A stretch of 64,000 nt of DNA, taken from NCBI RefSeq assembly GCF_014654725.1, contig NZ_JACVZV010000036.1, positions 62,001 through 126,000 on the forward strand, in the 5' to 3' direction. This DNA is from Vulcanococcus sp. Clear-D1. Lineage in GTDB: Bacteria; Cyanobacteriota; Cyanobacteriia; PCC-6307; Cyanobiaceae. Shown piece by piece: positions 1 through 7,841 of this stretch. Made by a program: the position numbers and the translations under genes. Below the pieces are notes generated by a model. The model was not told where the DNA came from. It saw only the letters and a program-made list of their open reading frames with translations, and did not search any database. Each line of letters begins with the position of its first letter. The first letter of the stretch is position 1.

Positions 1-896
1 CAGGTGCGGTGGTGGAGCGCATGAACTTCCGCGCCTGGATGCTGTTTGTGCTGCTTTGGAGCACCTTCATCTATCTGCCCCTGGCCCACATGGTGTGGGG
101 GCCTGGCGGTTTCCTTGGCCCTGAGGGCCTGGGTGCCCTGGATTTCGCCGGTGGCCTGGTGGTGGAGATGGCCTCCGGCGTGGGGGCTGCGGTGACCGCC
201 GCGGTGGTGGGCAGTCGCCGCAACCATCCCGAGCACAATGCCCCGCCGCACAACGTGCCCTTCATCCTGTTGGGGGCCGGTCTGCTCTGGTTCGGCTGGT
301 TCGGCTTCAACGGTGGCAGTGGCCTGGTGGCCGGCAATCTGGCCTCGCTGGCTTGCCTCACCACCAACACTGCCGGTGCCTCCGCGGCCTTGGGCTGGAT
401 GCTGATTGAAACCGTGCAACGCGGTAAGCCCACGGCGGTGGGTGTGGCCACCGGTGCGGTGGCGGGCTTGGTGGCGATCACCCCCGCTGCCGGTTATGTG
501 AGCCCGTTGGGTGCCCTGGTGATCGGTTTTGCAGCGGCCTTCCTCTGCAGCTGGGCCCTCCAGCTCAAGAACCGTTCTCGCCTCGACGACAGCCTCGATG
601 TGCTGCCGGTGCATGGCGTGGCAGGCCTGCTGGGCATCCTGCTCACCGGTGTGTTGGCACTGTCTTCGGTGAATCCTGCTGGCGCCAACGGTCTGCTGGC
701 TGGTAACCCCGCTCAGCTGCTGATTCAGATCAAGGCGGCCGGCTTCACCGCGCTGTGGGTGGGTGTGGGCACCTTTGTGATCCTCCAGGCCCTCCGCATG
801 GTGATCCCGCTGCGGGCCAGCGATGCCGAGGAGCGCCAAGGCCTCGACATCAATGCCCATGGCGAGGAGGCCTACAACACCGAGTTCACGATGTGA
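1..896 (+). CDS. amt: Ammonium transporter, Amt family (5' end outside the window)
   Basis: This is the C-terminal part (about 297 residues) of an Amt/MEP/Rh channel that moves ammonium across the cytoplasmic membrane. The frame is open to the window edge, so the N-terminus is missing. Amt hallmarks are visible: AHMVWGPGG, ALDFAGG, the FGWFGFNGGS helix, TPAAGYVSP, and the second channel histidine in VHGVAG (codon 612-614). The C-terminal tail GLDINAHGEEAY is the conserved cytosolic end of Amt proteins. By comparison with E. coli AmtB from memory, the residue where the first twin-His (H168) should sit, in GGLVVEMASG (codon 165-167), is glutamate. Fungal Mep1-type transporters have such a change, so transport is expected to persist. 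msrB converges on it with a 3-base gap. Confidence 0.93.
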   Translation, partial: GAVVERMNFRAWMLFVLLWSTFIYLPLAHMVWGPGGFLGPEGLGALDFAGGLVVEMASGVGAAVTAAVVGSRRNHPEHNAPPHNVPFILLGAGLLWFGWFGFNGGSGLVAGNLASLACLTTNTAGASAALGWMLIETVQRGKPTAVGVATGAVAGLVAITPAAGYVSPLGALVIGFAAAFLCSWALQLKNRSRLDDSLDVLPVHGVAGLLGILLTGVLALSSVNPAGANGLLAGNPAQLLIQIKAAGFTALWVGVGTFVILQALRMVIPLRASDAEERQGLDINAHGEEAYNTEFTM

Positions 897-899
897 GCG

Positions 900-1388
900 T
901 CAGCCCTTGCTGGCTGGTTTGAAGGTGAGCGCGACGCCGTTGTTGCAGTAGCGCTTGCCGGTGGGTTTGGGGCCGTCATCAAAGACGTGCCCCTGATGTC
1001 CGCCGCAGCGTTTGCAGTGGTATTCGGTGCGCGGCACGATCAGCTTGAAATCGATCTTGGTGCCGATGGCCTGCGGTAGGGGCTGCCAGAAGCTGGGCCA
1101 GCCGGTGCCGCTGTCGTATTTGGCCTTGGAGCTGAACAGGGGCAGATCACAGCCGGCGCAGTTGAAGGTGCCGGCACGCTTTTCGTTGTTGAGGGGGCTG
1201 CTGAAGGGGCGCTCGGTGCCTTCCTTGCGCAGCACCTGGTAAGCGGCAGGGCTCAGGCGCCGCTTCCACTCGGCATCGCTGAGGTTCCACTGTGGGTCCG
1301 CCGCCGCTGACGCCGCCTCCGCAGCGCTGGCGCCCAGCATCGGGCTGAACAGAGCCGTGAGGCTCGCCAGAAAACTGCGGCGGGGCAT
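900..1388 (-). CDS. msrB: Peptide-methionine (R)-S-oxide reductase, Tat-exported
   Basis: MsrB (162 aa) reduces the R epimer of methionine sulfoxide in proteins. The zinc cysteines lie in CAGC and CKRCGGHQGHVF, and the catalytic cysteine is in RYCNNGVAL. The N-terminus carries a twin-arginine signal, MPRRSFLASLTALF, followed by a hydrophobic stretch and ASAAEAASA, so the enzyme is predicted to act outside the cytoplasm. I start at the ATG directly before PRRSF; a TTG two codons upstream is possible. secG lies upstream on the same strand. An exported MsrA is encoded at the end of the lpx gene run (38940-39572), which would give repair of both epimers in the envelope. Confidence 0.93.
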   Translation of the reverse strand: MPRRSFLASLTALFSPMLGASAAEAASAAADPQWNLSDAEWKRRLSPAAYQVLRKEGTERPFSSPLNNEKRAGTFNCAGCDLPLFSSKAKYDSGTGWPSFWQPLPQAIGTKIDFKLIVPRTEYHCKRCGGHQGHVFDDGPKPTGKRYCNNGVALTFKPASKG

Positions 1389-1434
1389 CGTCAAGGTGCG
1401 GGTTGGAAAGGCTGAGGTGTGATCAGGGTTGTGA

Positions 1435-1668
1435 TCAGAGCTTGAACCAGCCGGCGCTCAGGGCCGTGGCCAGACCAAGAAAGACCGCCAGCAGCGTCCA
1501 GGTGATGCGATTCAGCGTGGCCTCGGCGCTGCGGGCACTGCTGAACATGGAGCTGCCACTGGAGGCCAGGCCGCCCATGCCATCGCCCTTGGGGCTGTGC
1601 AATAACACGCTGATCATCAGCAGAATGCCGCTGGCCAGCCAGATCCAGGTGAAAACGGTTTGGAGCAT
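1435..1668 (-). CDS. secG: Preprotein translocase subunit SecG
   Basis: This 77-aa protein has the SecG layout: a first membrane helix (about residues 3-24, TWIWLASGILLMISVLL), the conserved cytosolic loop with PKGDGMGGL and a small-residue-rich segment, and a second helix (about 52-72, ITWTLLAVFLGLATAL). SecG joins SecY and SecE in the membrane channel for Sec-dependent export. It starts at ATG and lies 22 bases downstream of gpmI on the same strand, so the two are probably cotranscribed. A secG next to gpmI is, from memory, a common cyanobacterial order. Confidence 0.9.
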   Translation of the reverse strand: MLQTVFTWIWLASGILLMISVLLHSPKGDGMGGLASSGSSMFSSARSAEATLNRITWTLLAVFLGLATALSAGWFKL

Positions 1669-1690
1669 GGCGGAAGCCTAAAGGGCCGGA

Positions 1691-3346
1691 TCAGACTCCC
1701 AAGGTCTGGGGAATCCTGTTGGGCACAGCCGGGCTGCCGAGCGGCACCACCAGAGATGTGCCGGTCATGCGGGCTGGTTGGGGTAACCCCAGGATTTCGA
1801 GCAGCGTGGGGGCGATATCGGCAAGGCCACCGCCGCTGCGCAGCTCCACCGCATTGCCATGGCCAGGCAGTTTCCGCTTTTCGCCTTCCACCAGGATCAC
1901 CGGCACCGGATTGGTGGTGTGGGCGGTCCAGGGCCGGCCATCCGGGCCTTCCATCAATTCAGCGTTGCCGTGGTCGGCCGTCACCAGCAGGGTGCCGCCC
2001 ATGCGGTTGGTGGCCTCCAGCAGGCGGCCCACACTTTGATCAACCGTGTGAATGGCATCGATCGTGGCGTTCATTTCGCCGGTGTGCCCCACCATGTCGG
2101 GGTTGGCGTAGTTGATCACCACTAAGGCGTAGATGCCTTTGTTGATGGCGGCAATGCAGTGCTCGGTGAGTTGCTCGGCCGACATCGCCGGGGCTTGGTC
2201 GTAGGTGGCCACGCGGGGAGAGGGCACCAGGTGGCGGTCTTCGCCGGGATAGGGCTGCTCGATGCCACCATTCATGAAGTAGGTGACGTGCGGATACTTC
2301 TCGGTTTCGGCGGTGCGGAACTGGCGCAGGCCGGCTTCCGACACAACCTGACCGAGCAGGCCATCGAGGGATTCCGGCGGGAAAGCCACGGCCACCGGCA
2401 AACCGGCTTCGTATTGGGTGAAGGTGACGACGGCCAGGTCGTCGATCTGCTCGCGCTGGAAGTCGTTGAACTCGCTCAGCACCAGGGCACGGATGATCTG
2501 CCTCACCCGATCGGGTCGGAAGTTGAAGCACACCACCCCGTCGCCCGGGGCGATGCAGCCGGGATTGAGCCGTGTGGGCTCGATGAACTCATCGGTGATG
2601 CCGTTGGCGTAAGCGCTCTCGAGCACCTCCAAGGCGGATGGAGCCTCAGCGGGACCGTCGTTGCAGAGCAGGCGATAGGCCTTTTCGGTGCGGTCCCAGC
2701 GGTTGTCGCGGTCCATGGCCCAGTAGCGGCCACAGATGGTGCTGATGCTGCCGACGCCGGCTTTGCGGATCTGGCCTTCAATCGTGCTCAGGTAGCCCGG
2801 TGCGCTCTGGGTTGGGGTGTCGCGACCATCGGTGATCACATGCACGCACACGTGCTGGAGGCCGCGCCCTGCGGCCCACTGGAGCAGCCCCCCGAGATGA
2901 TCGATATGGCTGTGAACCCCGCCATCGGAGCAGAGGCCGATCAGGTGCAGCGTTTTGCCGCTGGCCACCAGGCGGTCGGCTAAAGCGTTGAGCTCAGGGT
3001 TGTGATTAATGCTGCCGTCGCGCACGGCCTGGCTGATCCGCACCAGCTCCTGGCGAATCACACGTCCAGCGCCGATCGTGAGGTGGCCCACCTCCGAGTT
3101 GCCCATCTGGTCGTCGGGCAGCCCCACATCGGCGCCACTGGCCTCAATCAAGGTATGGGGGTAGGCATGCCAGAGGGCATCCATTACCGGGGTGTCTGCA
3201 GCCCGGATCGCGTTGTGGGCGTCGTCGTGGCGATAGCCCCAACCATCAAGGATGCACAGCACCACTGGGGCAACGCCGCCGCGGTGTGACTCGCCTCCGA
3301 AACCGTTTGTCGGTTGTTCTTGATCGGTCGACGGTGAAGCTGTCAC
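1691..3346 (-). CDS. gpmI: 2,3-bisphosphoglycerate-independent phosphoglycerate mutase
   Basis: GpmI (551 aa) interconverts 3- and 2-phosphoglycerate in glycolysis and in carbon flow from the Calvin cycle. Alkaline-phosphatase-fold motifs are complete: [10 protein letters not shown] at the N-terminus, the metal/phosphoserine site [37 protein letters not shown] and TADHGNAE. The open frame reaches 3370 (TTG). I prefer the GTG at 3346 because AGGA lies about 9 bases upstream. The first 25 or so residues before [12 protein letters not shown] are not conserved in the family as I know it. Transcribed divergently from pyrR across about 140 bases. Confidence 0.95.
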   Translation of the reverse strand: MTASPSTDQEQPTNGFGGESHRGGVAPVVLCILDGWGYRHDDAHNAIRAADTPVMDALWHAYPHTLIEASGADVGLPDDQMGNSEVGHLTIGAGRVIRQELVRISQAVRDGSINHNPELNALADRLVASGKTLHLIGLCSDGGVHSHIDHLGGLLQWAAGRGLQHVCVHVITDGRDTPTQSAPGYLSTIEGQIRKAGVGSISTICGRYWAMDRDNRWDRTEKAYRLLCNDGPAEAPSALEVLESAYANGITDEFIEPTRLNPGCIAPGDGVVCFNFRPDRVRQIIRALVLSEFNDFQREQIDDLAVVTFTQYEAGLPVAVAFPPESLDGLLGQVVSEAGLRQFRTAETEKYPHVTYFMNGGIEQPYPGEDRHLVPSPRVATYDQAPAMSAEQLTEHCIAAINKGIYALVVINYANPDMVGHTGEMNATIDAIHTVDQSVGRLLEATNRMGGTLLVTADHGNAELMEGPDGRPWTAHTTNPVPVILVEGEKRKLPGHGNAVELRSGGGLADIAPTLLEILGLPQPARMTGTSLVVPLGSPAVPNRIPQTLGV

Positions 3347-3486
3347 CCGGGGAATCCTGCCTCTCCGCAACGCCTTCTCAGTCCAACCTACCCTGCGCCT
3401 AGGGCTGGTCCAGGCGTGATCCCGTCTGCGTCAGCTTTTGGTCACACCCGCTGATCCCGGTACCATCGGCGCCCGGCAGCGCGTGG

Positions 3487-4029
3487 ATGTACGCCGATCG
3501 CATGGAGATCCTCTCGGCCGACGAGCTGGGACGGACGCTCAATCGCCTCGCCTCCCAGGTGCTGGAGAGTGTGGCCGACAGCCAGCAGTTGGTGCTGGTG
3601 GGCATCCCCACGCGTGGGGTGGCTCTGGCGGAGGTGTTGGCCCAAAGGCTTGAGGCGCTGTGCGGCCATCCGATTGCCTGCGGCAGCCTCGATCCCACCT
3701 TCCACCGCGACGATCTCGCGCGCATCGGCACCCGGCTGGCCACCCCCACCCAGCTGCCTGCCGACCTGGAGGGGCGCGATTTGGTGTTGGTGGATGACGT
3801 GATCTTCACCGGGCGCACCGTGCGCGCAGCCCTCGAGGCATTGCAGGCCTGGGGGCGGCCCAGGCGGGTGCGGCTGCTGGTGATGGTGGATCGCGGCCAT
3901 CGCGAACTGCCAATCCAACCTGATTTCTGCGGACGGGTGGTGCCCACGAGCCGGCAGGAGTTGATTGCCCTTTGCCTCCAGGCGATCGATCAGGAGGAGG
4001 GTGTGTTCCTGATCAAGGAAGCCGGTTGA
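3487..4029 (+). CDS. pyrR: PyrR-type regulator / uracil phosphoribosyltransferase
   Basis: The 180-aa protein is a type I phosphoribosyltransferase of the PyrR family. The PRPP loop is LVLVDDVIFTGRTVRAAL and the N-terminal half has GIPTRGVALAEVLA and LDPTFHRDD, as in PyrR rather than Upp. In Bacillus, PyrR binds pyr-operon mRNA in response to UMP and also has weak UPRTase activity; the cyanobacterial role is less clear. No pyrimidine biosynthesis gene is adjacent, and pyrF is about 42 kb away in this window. I could not identify a PyrR-binding leader. An ATG at 3502 (MEILSADEL) is an alternative start. Confidence 0.88.
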   Translation: MYADRMEILSADELGRTLNRLASQVLESVADSQQLVLVGIPTRGVALAEVLAQRLEALCGHPIACGSLDPTFHRDDLARIGTRLATPTQLPADLEGRDLVLVDDVIFTGRTVRAALEALQAWGRPRRVRLLVMVDRGHRELPIQPDFCGRVVPTSRQELIALCLQAIDQEEGVFLIKEAG

Positions 4030-4052
4030 ACGGAATTCAGCTGGGCGTGTAA

Positions 4053-4274
4053 TCAGGCCACCGGCTCGAGCTCATCGGAGCGGAAGTGGGCGCGAAAACG
4101 GCCAAACGCCACGATCACCGGCATGGTGGGGCTGATGGTGCGCCCCTTGTAGTCGTTGAGCACCTGGAACACCTCACCCTGCTGGCCCTTGAGATCGAAG
4201 GCCTGGCCGCGATGCTCGGGATGGTGGAAGACCACCACGCTCTGGCTCACCTGGACCTGATCTCCTGCCTGCAT
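4053..4274 (-). CDS. ftrV: Ferredoxin-thioredoxin reductase, variable chain
   Basis: FtrV (73 aa) is the non-catalytic subunit of the heterodimeric reductase that passes electrons from photoreduced ferredoxin to thioredoxin. The sequence is family-typical: GDQVQVSQSVVVFHHPEH, then FDLKGQQGEVFQVL, GRTISPTMPVIVAF and a C-terminal DELEPV. The frame extends to an ATG at 4301, adding nine residues (MGHPSPSPS). I prefer the ATG at 4274 because the family begins at this point. The catalytic chain gene ftrC is not in the window. It follows the unknown gene at 4316-5149 on the same strand. Confidence 0.9.
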   Translation of the reverse strand: MQAGDQVQVSQSVVVFHHPEHRGQAFDLKGQQGEVFQVLNDYKGRTISPTMPVIVAFGRFRAHFRSDELEPVA

Positions 4275-4315
4275 CGAGGGTGATGGCGATGGGTGCCCCA
4301 TCCTGTCACGCGTGA

Positions 4316-5149
4316 TCAGCGGCGACAGGCGGTTTCAGGGCCAGCCTCCACCACGCGCCCGCCCAGTTCACGGCAGGCCGCGCTGAAAGCCTGCCAGTCG
4401 TCCATCCCCTGGGCCAGTTTCTGGGTGATCAGGTCGTTGAGCCGTTCAGCCGGCACGTTGGAGCTCAGGGAGCCGCCGTGCACATCGTGCTCGCGTTGCT
4501 CTCCGCTGCGCAGACCCTCGATGCCCTGTTCCACCTGGCGGCGCAACGGCGCCGATTGCTGCTTCCACCAGGGGTGTTCGATGCGGTTGAGCGCATCGAG
4601 GGCTTCCCACCAGCGCTTCTGCGGAATCAGTTGCTCCGCCCGCTGTTTGAGGAACTTCTGGCGGTTCCAGTCTTCGCTGAGCTGATCGCCCAGGGCGGTG
4701 CCGCCGGCGTTGTGGGCGGCATTGAGAGTGCTGAGCAGTTTCAGCGCTTCTTCCAGCCGGCCCTCGCGATAGAGATTCAGCGCTCGTGTTTCCAGCTGTT
4801 GCTGCCAGCTGAGGAGCTGCTGCTGATCCGCAGGCGTGCTGGTGCCTGAGTTCACCAGCTGCAGTTGCAGTTTCAGCGCTTCGGCCCAGGCCCCCTTGCG
4901 CCAGAGCTCTTCAGCCTTGAGGCGCCGGCAGCGGCCTTGCTCCAGGGGAGCCTTGCCACCCAGCCAGCGCAGTGCGGCGAGTTGTTCGCCGTAGCGCAGG
5001 CAGTCGTCGAGGCGGCCTTGGGCAGCGGCCTGCTCGAGGCGCTCCGGCAATTGCTTCTCCCACCAGTAGGCCGAGCCCACGCCGGCGGCCACCAGGCCAA
5101 GGGTGAGCACCAGCCAGAAACGCGGGAGCCGGTGCCGGCGGATGGCCAA
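4316..5149 (-). CDS. Membrane-anchored protein of unknown function
   Basis: I do not recognise a named family. The 277-aa product starts at TTG, has a basic N-terminus (MAIRRHRLPRFW) and one hydrophobic helix at about residues 10-28 (WLVLTLGLVAAGVGSAYWW). The rest is soluble and rich in Leu, Gln, Glu and Arg, with helical TPR-like spacing such as AAAQGRLDDCLRYGEQLAAL and YREGRLEEALKLL. It therefore looks like a membrane-anchored scaffold. It sits 82 bases downstream of the DnaK-like gene and just upstream of ftrV on the same strand, so an association with the chaperone-like protein is possible, but this is inference. Confidence 0.7.
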   Translation of the reverse strand: MAIRRHRLPRFWLVLTLGLVAAGVGSAYWWEKQLPERLEQAAAQGRLDDCLRYGEQLAALRWLGGKAPLEQGRCRRLKAEELWRKGAWAEALKLQLQLVNSGTSTPADQQQLLSWQQQLETRALNLYREGRLEEALKLLSTLNAAHNAGGTALGDQLSEDWNRQKFLKQRAEQLIPQKRWWEALDALNRIEHPWWKQQSAPLRRQVEQGIEGLRSGEQREHDVHGGSLSSNVPAERLNDLITQKLAQGMDDWQAFSAACRELGGRVVEAGPETACRR

Positions 5150-5231
5150 GGGGATGCCCGATCAATCCATCCGTTCTATGGATCGATGCTCCCTGGATCA
5201 CCCGATCGGGTGCAGCCCTGCAGCCGTCACG

Positions 5232-6821
5232 TCAGCGCACGCTGCCTAGCCGTTGCTGCGGCACAGGTTGATCGTTGGTCAGATCACGTCCTTCCACGGT
5301 TAGTTCACCGCGGCTGTTGATGGCAAAGCGGAGCTCCAGCCGATCGTTTCCCGGTTCACCGGCAGGTGTGAGCGGAATCCGAGCGGGCTGTTCAGCCCAG
5401 GCTTGCACCGCTGCCGTGCCGGCGCTCTGGCGCCGCAGCACCGGCAGACCGTTCACAAACACCACCTCGCTGCGTTCTTCCGCCTGGGGTTCACCCAGCA
5501 CGAGCTCCAGTTCTGTTTGTTGGGGGCGGCTGCAGCCGAGGCGCAAGGTCAGGGGCTGTTCGCTGGGCCAGGGTTGACCGGGCAGGAACAGCGGATGCCA
5601 GCGGTGCTCGGCGCTGCGCTGGTCCCAGCAGCGCAGGGAGACTCCGCGCTGCAGCACATCTTTCACGCTGACGCCAGGGGTGAGCCGCAGCGCCCCCAGG
5701 GCCACCGCCTCCACAGGGCGCTCGAGCCGCAGCGGCACCTGGGGTAATCGCTCCTGCAGCCAGGCCCGGATCAGCGGCAGCCGGCTGCTGCCGCCAACGG
5801 GCAGCACGGCATCGATCTGCTCTGCCTCCACGCCGCAGCTTCTGGCTGCGGCCAGCACCTGCTCCAGTAGGTCATCGAGCAGCGCCACCAGCTGCCGCTC
5901 GTGCAGCAGCTCCTCCAGCTGGCGGCGGCTCAGGCGCAGTTCGAGGGGCCGTTCACCAGGGCCTGGGCTCCACAGAGCCAGCGCCTCTTCGGTATCGCTG
6001 AGCTGGCACTTCAGCCGCTCGCAGCAGTGCAGCAGGGAGGGGGTTGTGGGATCCACTCCCACCAGGGCGCCGCCTCGCTCCACCTGATCAGCGGCGATCC
6101 AGCGATCCAGATCGCGGCCCCCCAGGGCCAGGCCCGCTTTGCCCAGCACCCGGGCGGTGCGCAGGCTCTGACGGCTGGCACTGAGATCGCGGCCGCCGAA
6201 ACGCAGCAACTGGGCAATGGGCGCCGCCTTGCCCTCGCCTCCTTCCAGGGCCACCAGCGACAGATCGGTGGTGCCGCCGCCCACATCAATCACCAGCACC
6301 CGACTCCCCGGCGGCAGCCCTGCGCCAATCGCCGCTGCCGTGGGTTCATCCACCAGGGCAATCTCCGGCACCTGCAGCTGGCTGGTGGCCTCGAGCAGCC
6401 ACTGGCGATAGCCCCGGTAACTGTCGATCGGGGCCGTGAGCACGAGCCGCTGGGGCTGCAGCTGCTCCGGCAGGCGCTGCCAGATCTGCTCCAGCAACAG
6501 CTGGCCGCTCTGCTCCGGGCTGAGCCAGCCGCCCTGGGGTTCCGCCTCAGTGGCTGAGGCGCTGCCGGCGCCGATGCGGCGCTTGAAGTCGCGATGCAGG
6601 CCGGCTCCGCCCTGCTCGAGCAGGCCGGCTTCGATCACCTGCCGGCCGATCAGCGGCTGGCTTGAGCTGGGCTCCTGCAGCCAGATCAGGCTGGGCACCA
6701 CGCTGGGCTCGCTGGAGCTGATCGGTGCCAGATCGAGCAGCGTGGCGGCGACATCGCCACTGCCTTGGTAAGCCACCACGGTGGTGGTGCTGCCCAGGTC
6801 GATGGCAAGGGTGCCGGCCAC
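5232..6821 (-). CDS. Hsp70/DnaK-like ATPase with a divergent short C-terminus
   Basis: The N-terminal 370 or so residues form an actin/Hsp70 nucleotide-binding domain: phosphate-1 loop IDLGSTTTVVAY, DEPTAAAIGAG, phosphate-2 loop VLVIDVGGGTTDLSLV, and the adenosine motif VLPVGGSSRLPLIRAWL. The remaining roughly 155 residues lack a full DnaK substrate-binding domain with its helical lid. At 529 aa it is about 100 residues shorter than DnaK, so it is a DnaK-like paralogue rather than the housekeeping DnaK. I chose GTG at 6821 because the family begins almost at the phosphate-1 loop. An ATG at 6878 would add 19 residues and nearly touch the divergent gene. Confidence 0.85.
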   Translation of the reverse strand: MAGTLAIDLGSTTTVVAYQGSGDVAATLLDLAPISSSEPSVVPSLIWLQEPSSSQPLIGRQVIEAGLLEQGGAGLHRDFKRRIGAGSASATEAEPQGGWLSPEQSGQLLLEQIWQRLPEQLQPQRLVLTAPIDSYRGYRQWLLEATSQLQVPEIALVDEPTAAAIGAGLPPGSRVLVIDVGGGTTDLSLVALEGGEGKAAPIAQLLRFGGRDLSASRQSLRTARVLGKAGLALGGRDLDRWIAADQVERGGALVGVDPTTPSLLHCCERLKCQLSDTEEALALWSPGPGERPLELRLSRRQLEELLHERQLVALLDDLLEQVLAAARSCGVEAEQIDAVLPVGGSSRLPLIRAWLQERLPQVPLRLERPVEAVALGALRLTPGVSVKDVLQRGVSLRCWDQRSAEHRWHPLFLPGQPWPSEQPLTLRLGCSRPQQTELELVLGEPQAEERSEVVFVNGLPVLRRQSAGTAAVQAWAEQPARIPLTPAGEPGNDRLELRFAINSRGELTVEGRDLTNDQPVPQQRLGSVR

Positions 6822-6915
6822 GGATGAAAGCTGAAGGGAACACAACGCCCCTGAGCGTGGCGCAGTCTTCGCCTGCATGGTGAGACCAGTGGGTCTCCAG
6901 GAGGCGGGAGGGGCG

Positions 6916-7221
6916 ATGGAGCGTGTGATCCAGGCCGTGTTGTCCTTCTATCGAGAGGATCCCGAGCTGTTGCGGCGTCTGGATCCGCTGCGGGCCTGCC
7001 GGGTGTCCCGCGGTTGGAGTGGCCTGCGGATCGAATGCCGCGACTGTGCCCACCGGGCCATGGTCTGCCGGGTGGTGGGGCTGTTGCGGCCTCCCCTGGA
7101 AGCCCTGGCGCTGGTGCGGGAAATCCGCTTGCTGGCCCCTGGTGCTGAGCCCCTGGTGTTCCCCGTGAGTGTGCCCTTGCCGAGCAGCCTCCTGGCCTAC
7201 GATGAATCCATCGGCGATTAG
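6916..7221 (+). CDS. Conserved hypothetical protein upstream of rpoZ
   Basis: The 101-aa soluble protein begins MERVIQAVLSFYREDPELL and has a mixed alpha/beta composition with four cysteines (ACRV, IECRDCAH, VCRVV). I do not recognise a characterised domain. The start is ATG 6916, chosen because GAGGCGGGAGGGG lies just upstream as a strong ribosome-binding site; the frame opens at 6877. rpoZ begins three bases after the stop codon, so the two are certainly close enough to be cotranscribed. It is transcribed divergently from the DnaK-like gene. Confidence 0.78.
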   Translation: MERVIQAVLSFYREDPELLRRLDPLRACRVSRGWSGLRIECRDCAHRAMVCRVVGLLRPPLEALALVREIRLLAPGAEPLVFPVSVPLPSSLLAYDESIGD

Positions 7222-7224
7222 TTC

Positions 7225-7455
7225 ATGTATCTCGGCGTTAACGTCAGCCCCAAGGAGCTCGCTCAGCGCGCCGAGAGCCTCGTTCGGCACTCCAGCAACC
7301 GCTATCTCACAACCGTGCGGATCGCCTTCCGCGCCAAGCAGCGTCGCTTTGATGATTTTGATGGTCTGCTTGAGGATTCGATGGTGAAGCCCGTGCAGCG
7401 CGCCATCATCGAGCTGAGCGACGAACAAGATCAGCCTGACCTGCTGCCCGGCTGA
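7225..7455 (+). CDS. rpoZ: DNA-directed RNA polymerase omega subunit
   Basis: The 76-aa product matches the cyanobacterial omega subunit: [35 protein letters not shown] and [15 protein letters not shown]. Omega stabilises the beta-prime subunit and assists RNA polymerase assembly; in cyanobacteria it also influences sigma-factor use. It is tightly packed between the small unknown gene upstream (3-base gap) and the DUF1818 gene downstream (14-base gap), consistent with one operon. Confidence 0.93.
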   Translation: MYLGVNVSPKELAQRAESLVRHSSNRYLTTVRIAFRAKQRRFDDFDGLLEDSMVKPVQRAIIELSDEQDQPDLLPG

Positions 7456-7469
7456 GCAGCAGCTTTGCT

Positions 7470-7841
7470 GTGATTGAACGCGAAGGAGAGGGTTGGCGGT
7501 TGGCCTGGGATGGCAGCCGCCAACCCTTTTCAGTGTTGATGGCTGGCGAGGGCTGGGCCGCGGAGCTCACCGAGCCTGAGGCCGAGGCCCTGCGCGATGC
7601 CGTGGCTGATCTGGTGGCCCAGCACCAGGGGCTTGTGGATCAGCTGATGGAGGAGGAGGAGATCGAGCTGGAACTCGAGCGTGATCCCTGGTGGCTAGCG
7701 ATTGAGGGCGACCGTCGCCACTGGTCGTTGCGGGTGGTGCTCACCCCCGCGCCTGGGCAACGCGCGCTGGAAGGCAGCTGGTCTGTGCAGGCGTCCAGGC
7801 CGTTCAGTCAGGCCCTTCAGCAGCTGTTCGGCCAGCCGTGA
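7470..7841 (+). CDS. DUF1818 family protein
   Basis: This 123-aa protein starts at GTG and shows the features of the cyanobacterial DUF1818 family: EREGEGWRLAWD, a FSVLMAGEGWAAELTEPEA segment, an acidic middle (MEEEEIELELERDPWW) and a C-terminal LRVVLTPA strand pair ending in SQALQQLF. Function is unknown. It follows rpoZ closely. Its last 38 bases overlap the 3' end of the oppositely oriented dehydrogenase gene, a tail-to-tail coding overlap longer than others in the window. Confidence 0.85.
   Translation: MIEREGEGWRLAWDGSRQPFSVLMAGEGWAAELTEPEAEALRDAVADLVAQHQGLVDQLMEEEEIELELERDPWWLAIEGDRRHWSLRVVLTPAPGQRALEGSWSVQASRPFSQALQQLFGQP

Noticed and set aside
2159..2983. Long open frame on the strand opposite gpmI (274 aa)
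   Set aside because: It lies wholly antisense to a well-supported enzyme gene, has no recognisable domain and has His/Gly/Ala-rich low-quality composition. High GC makes long antisense frames common.
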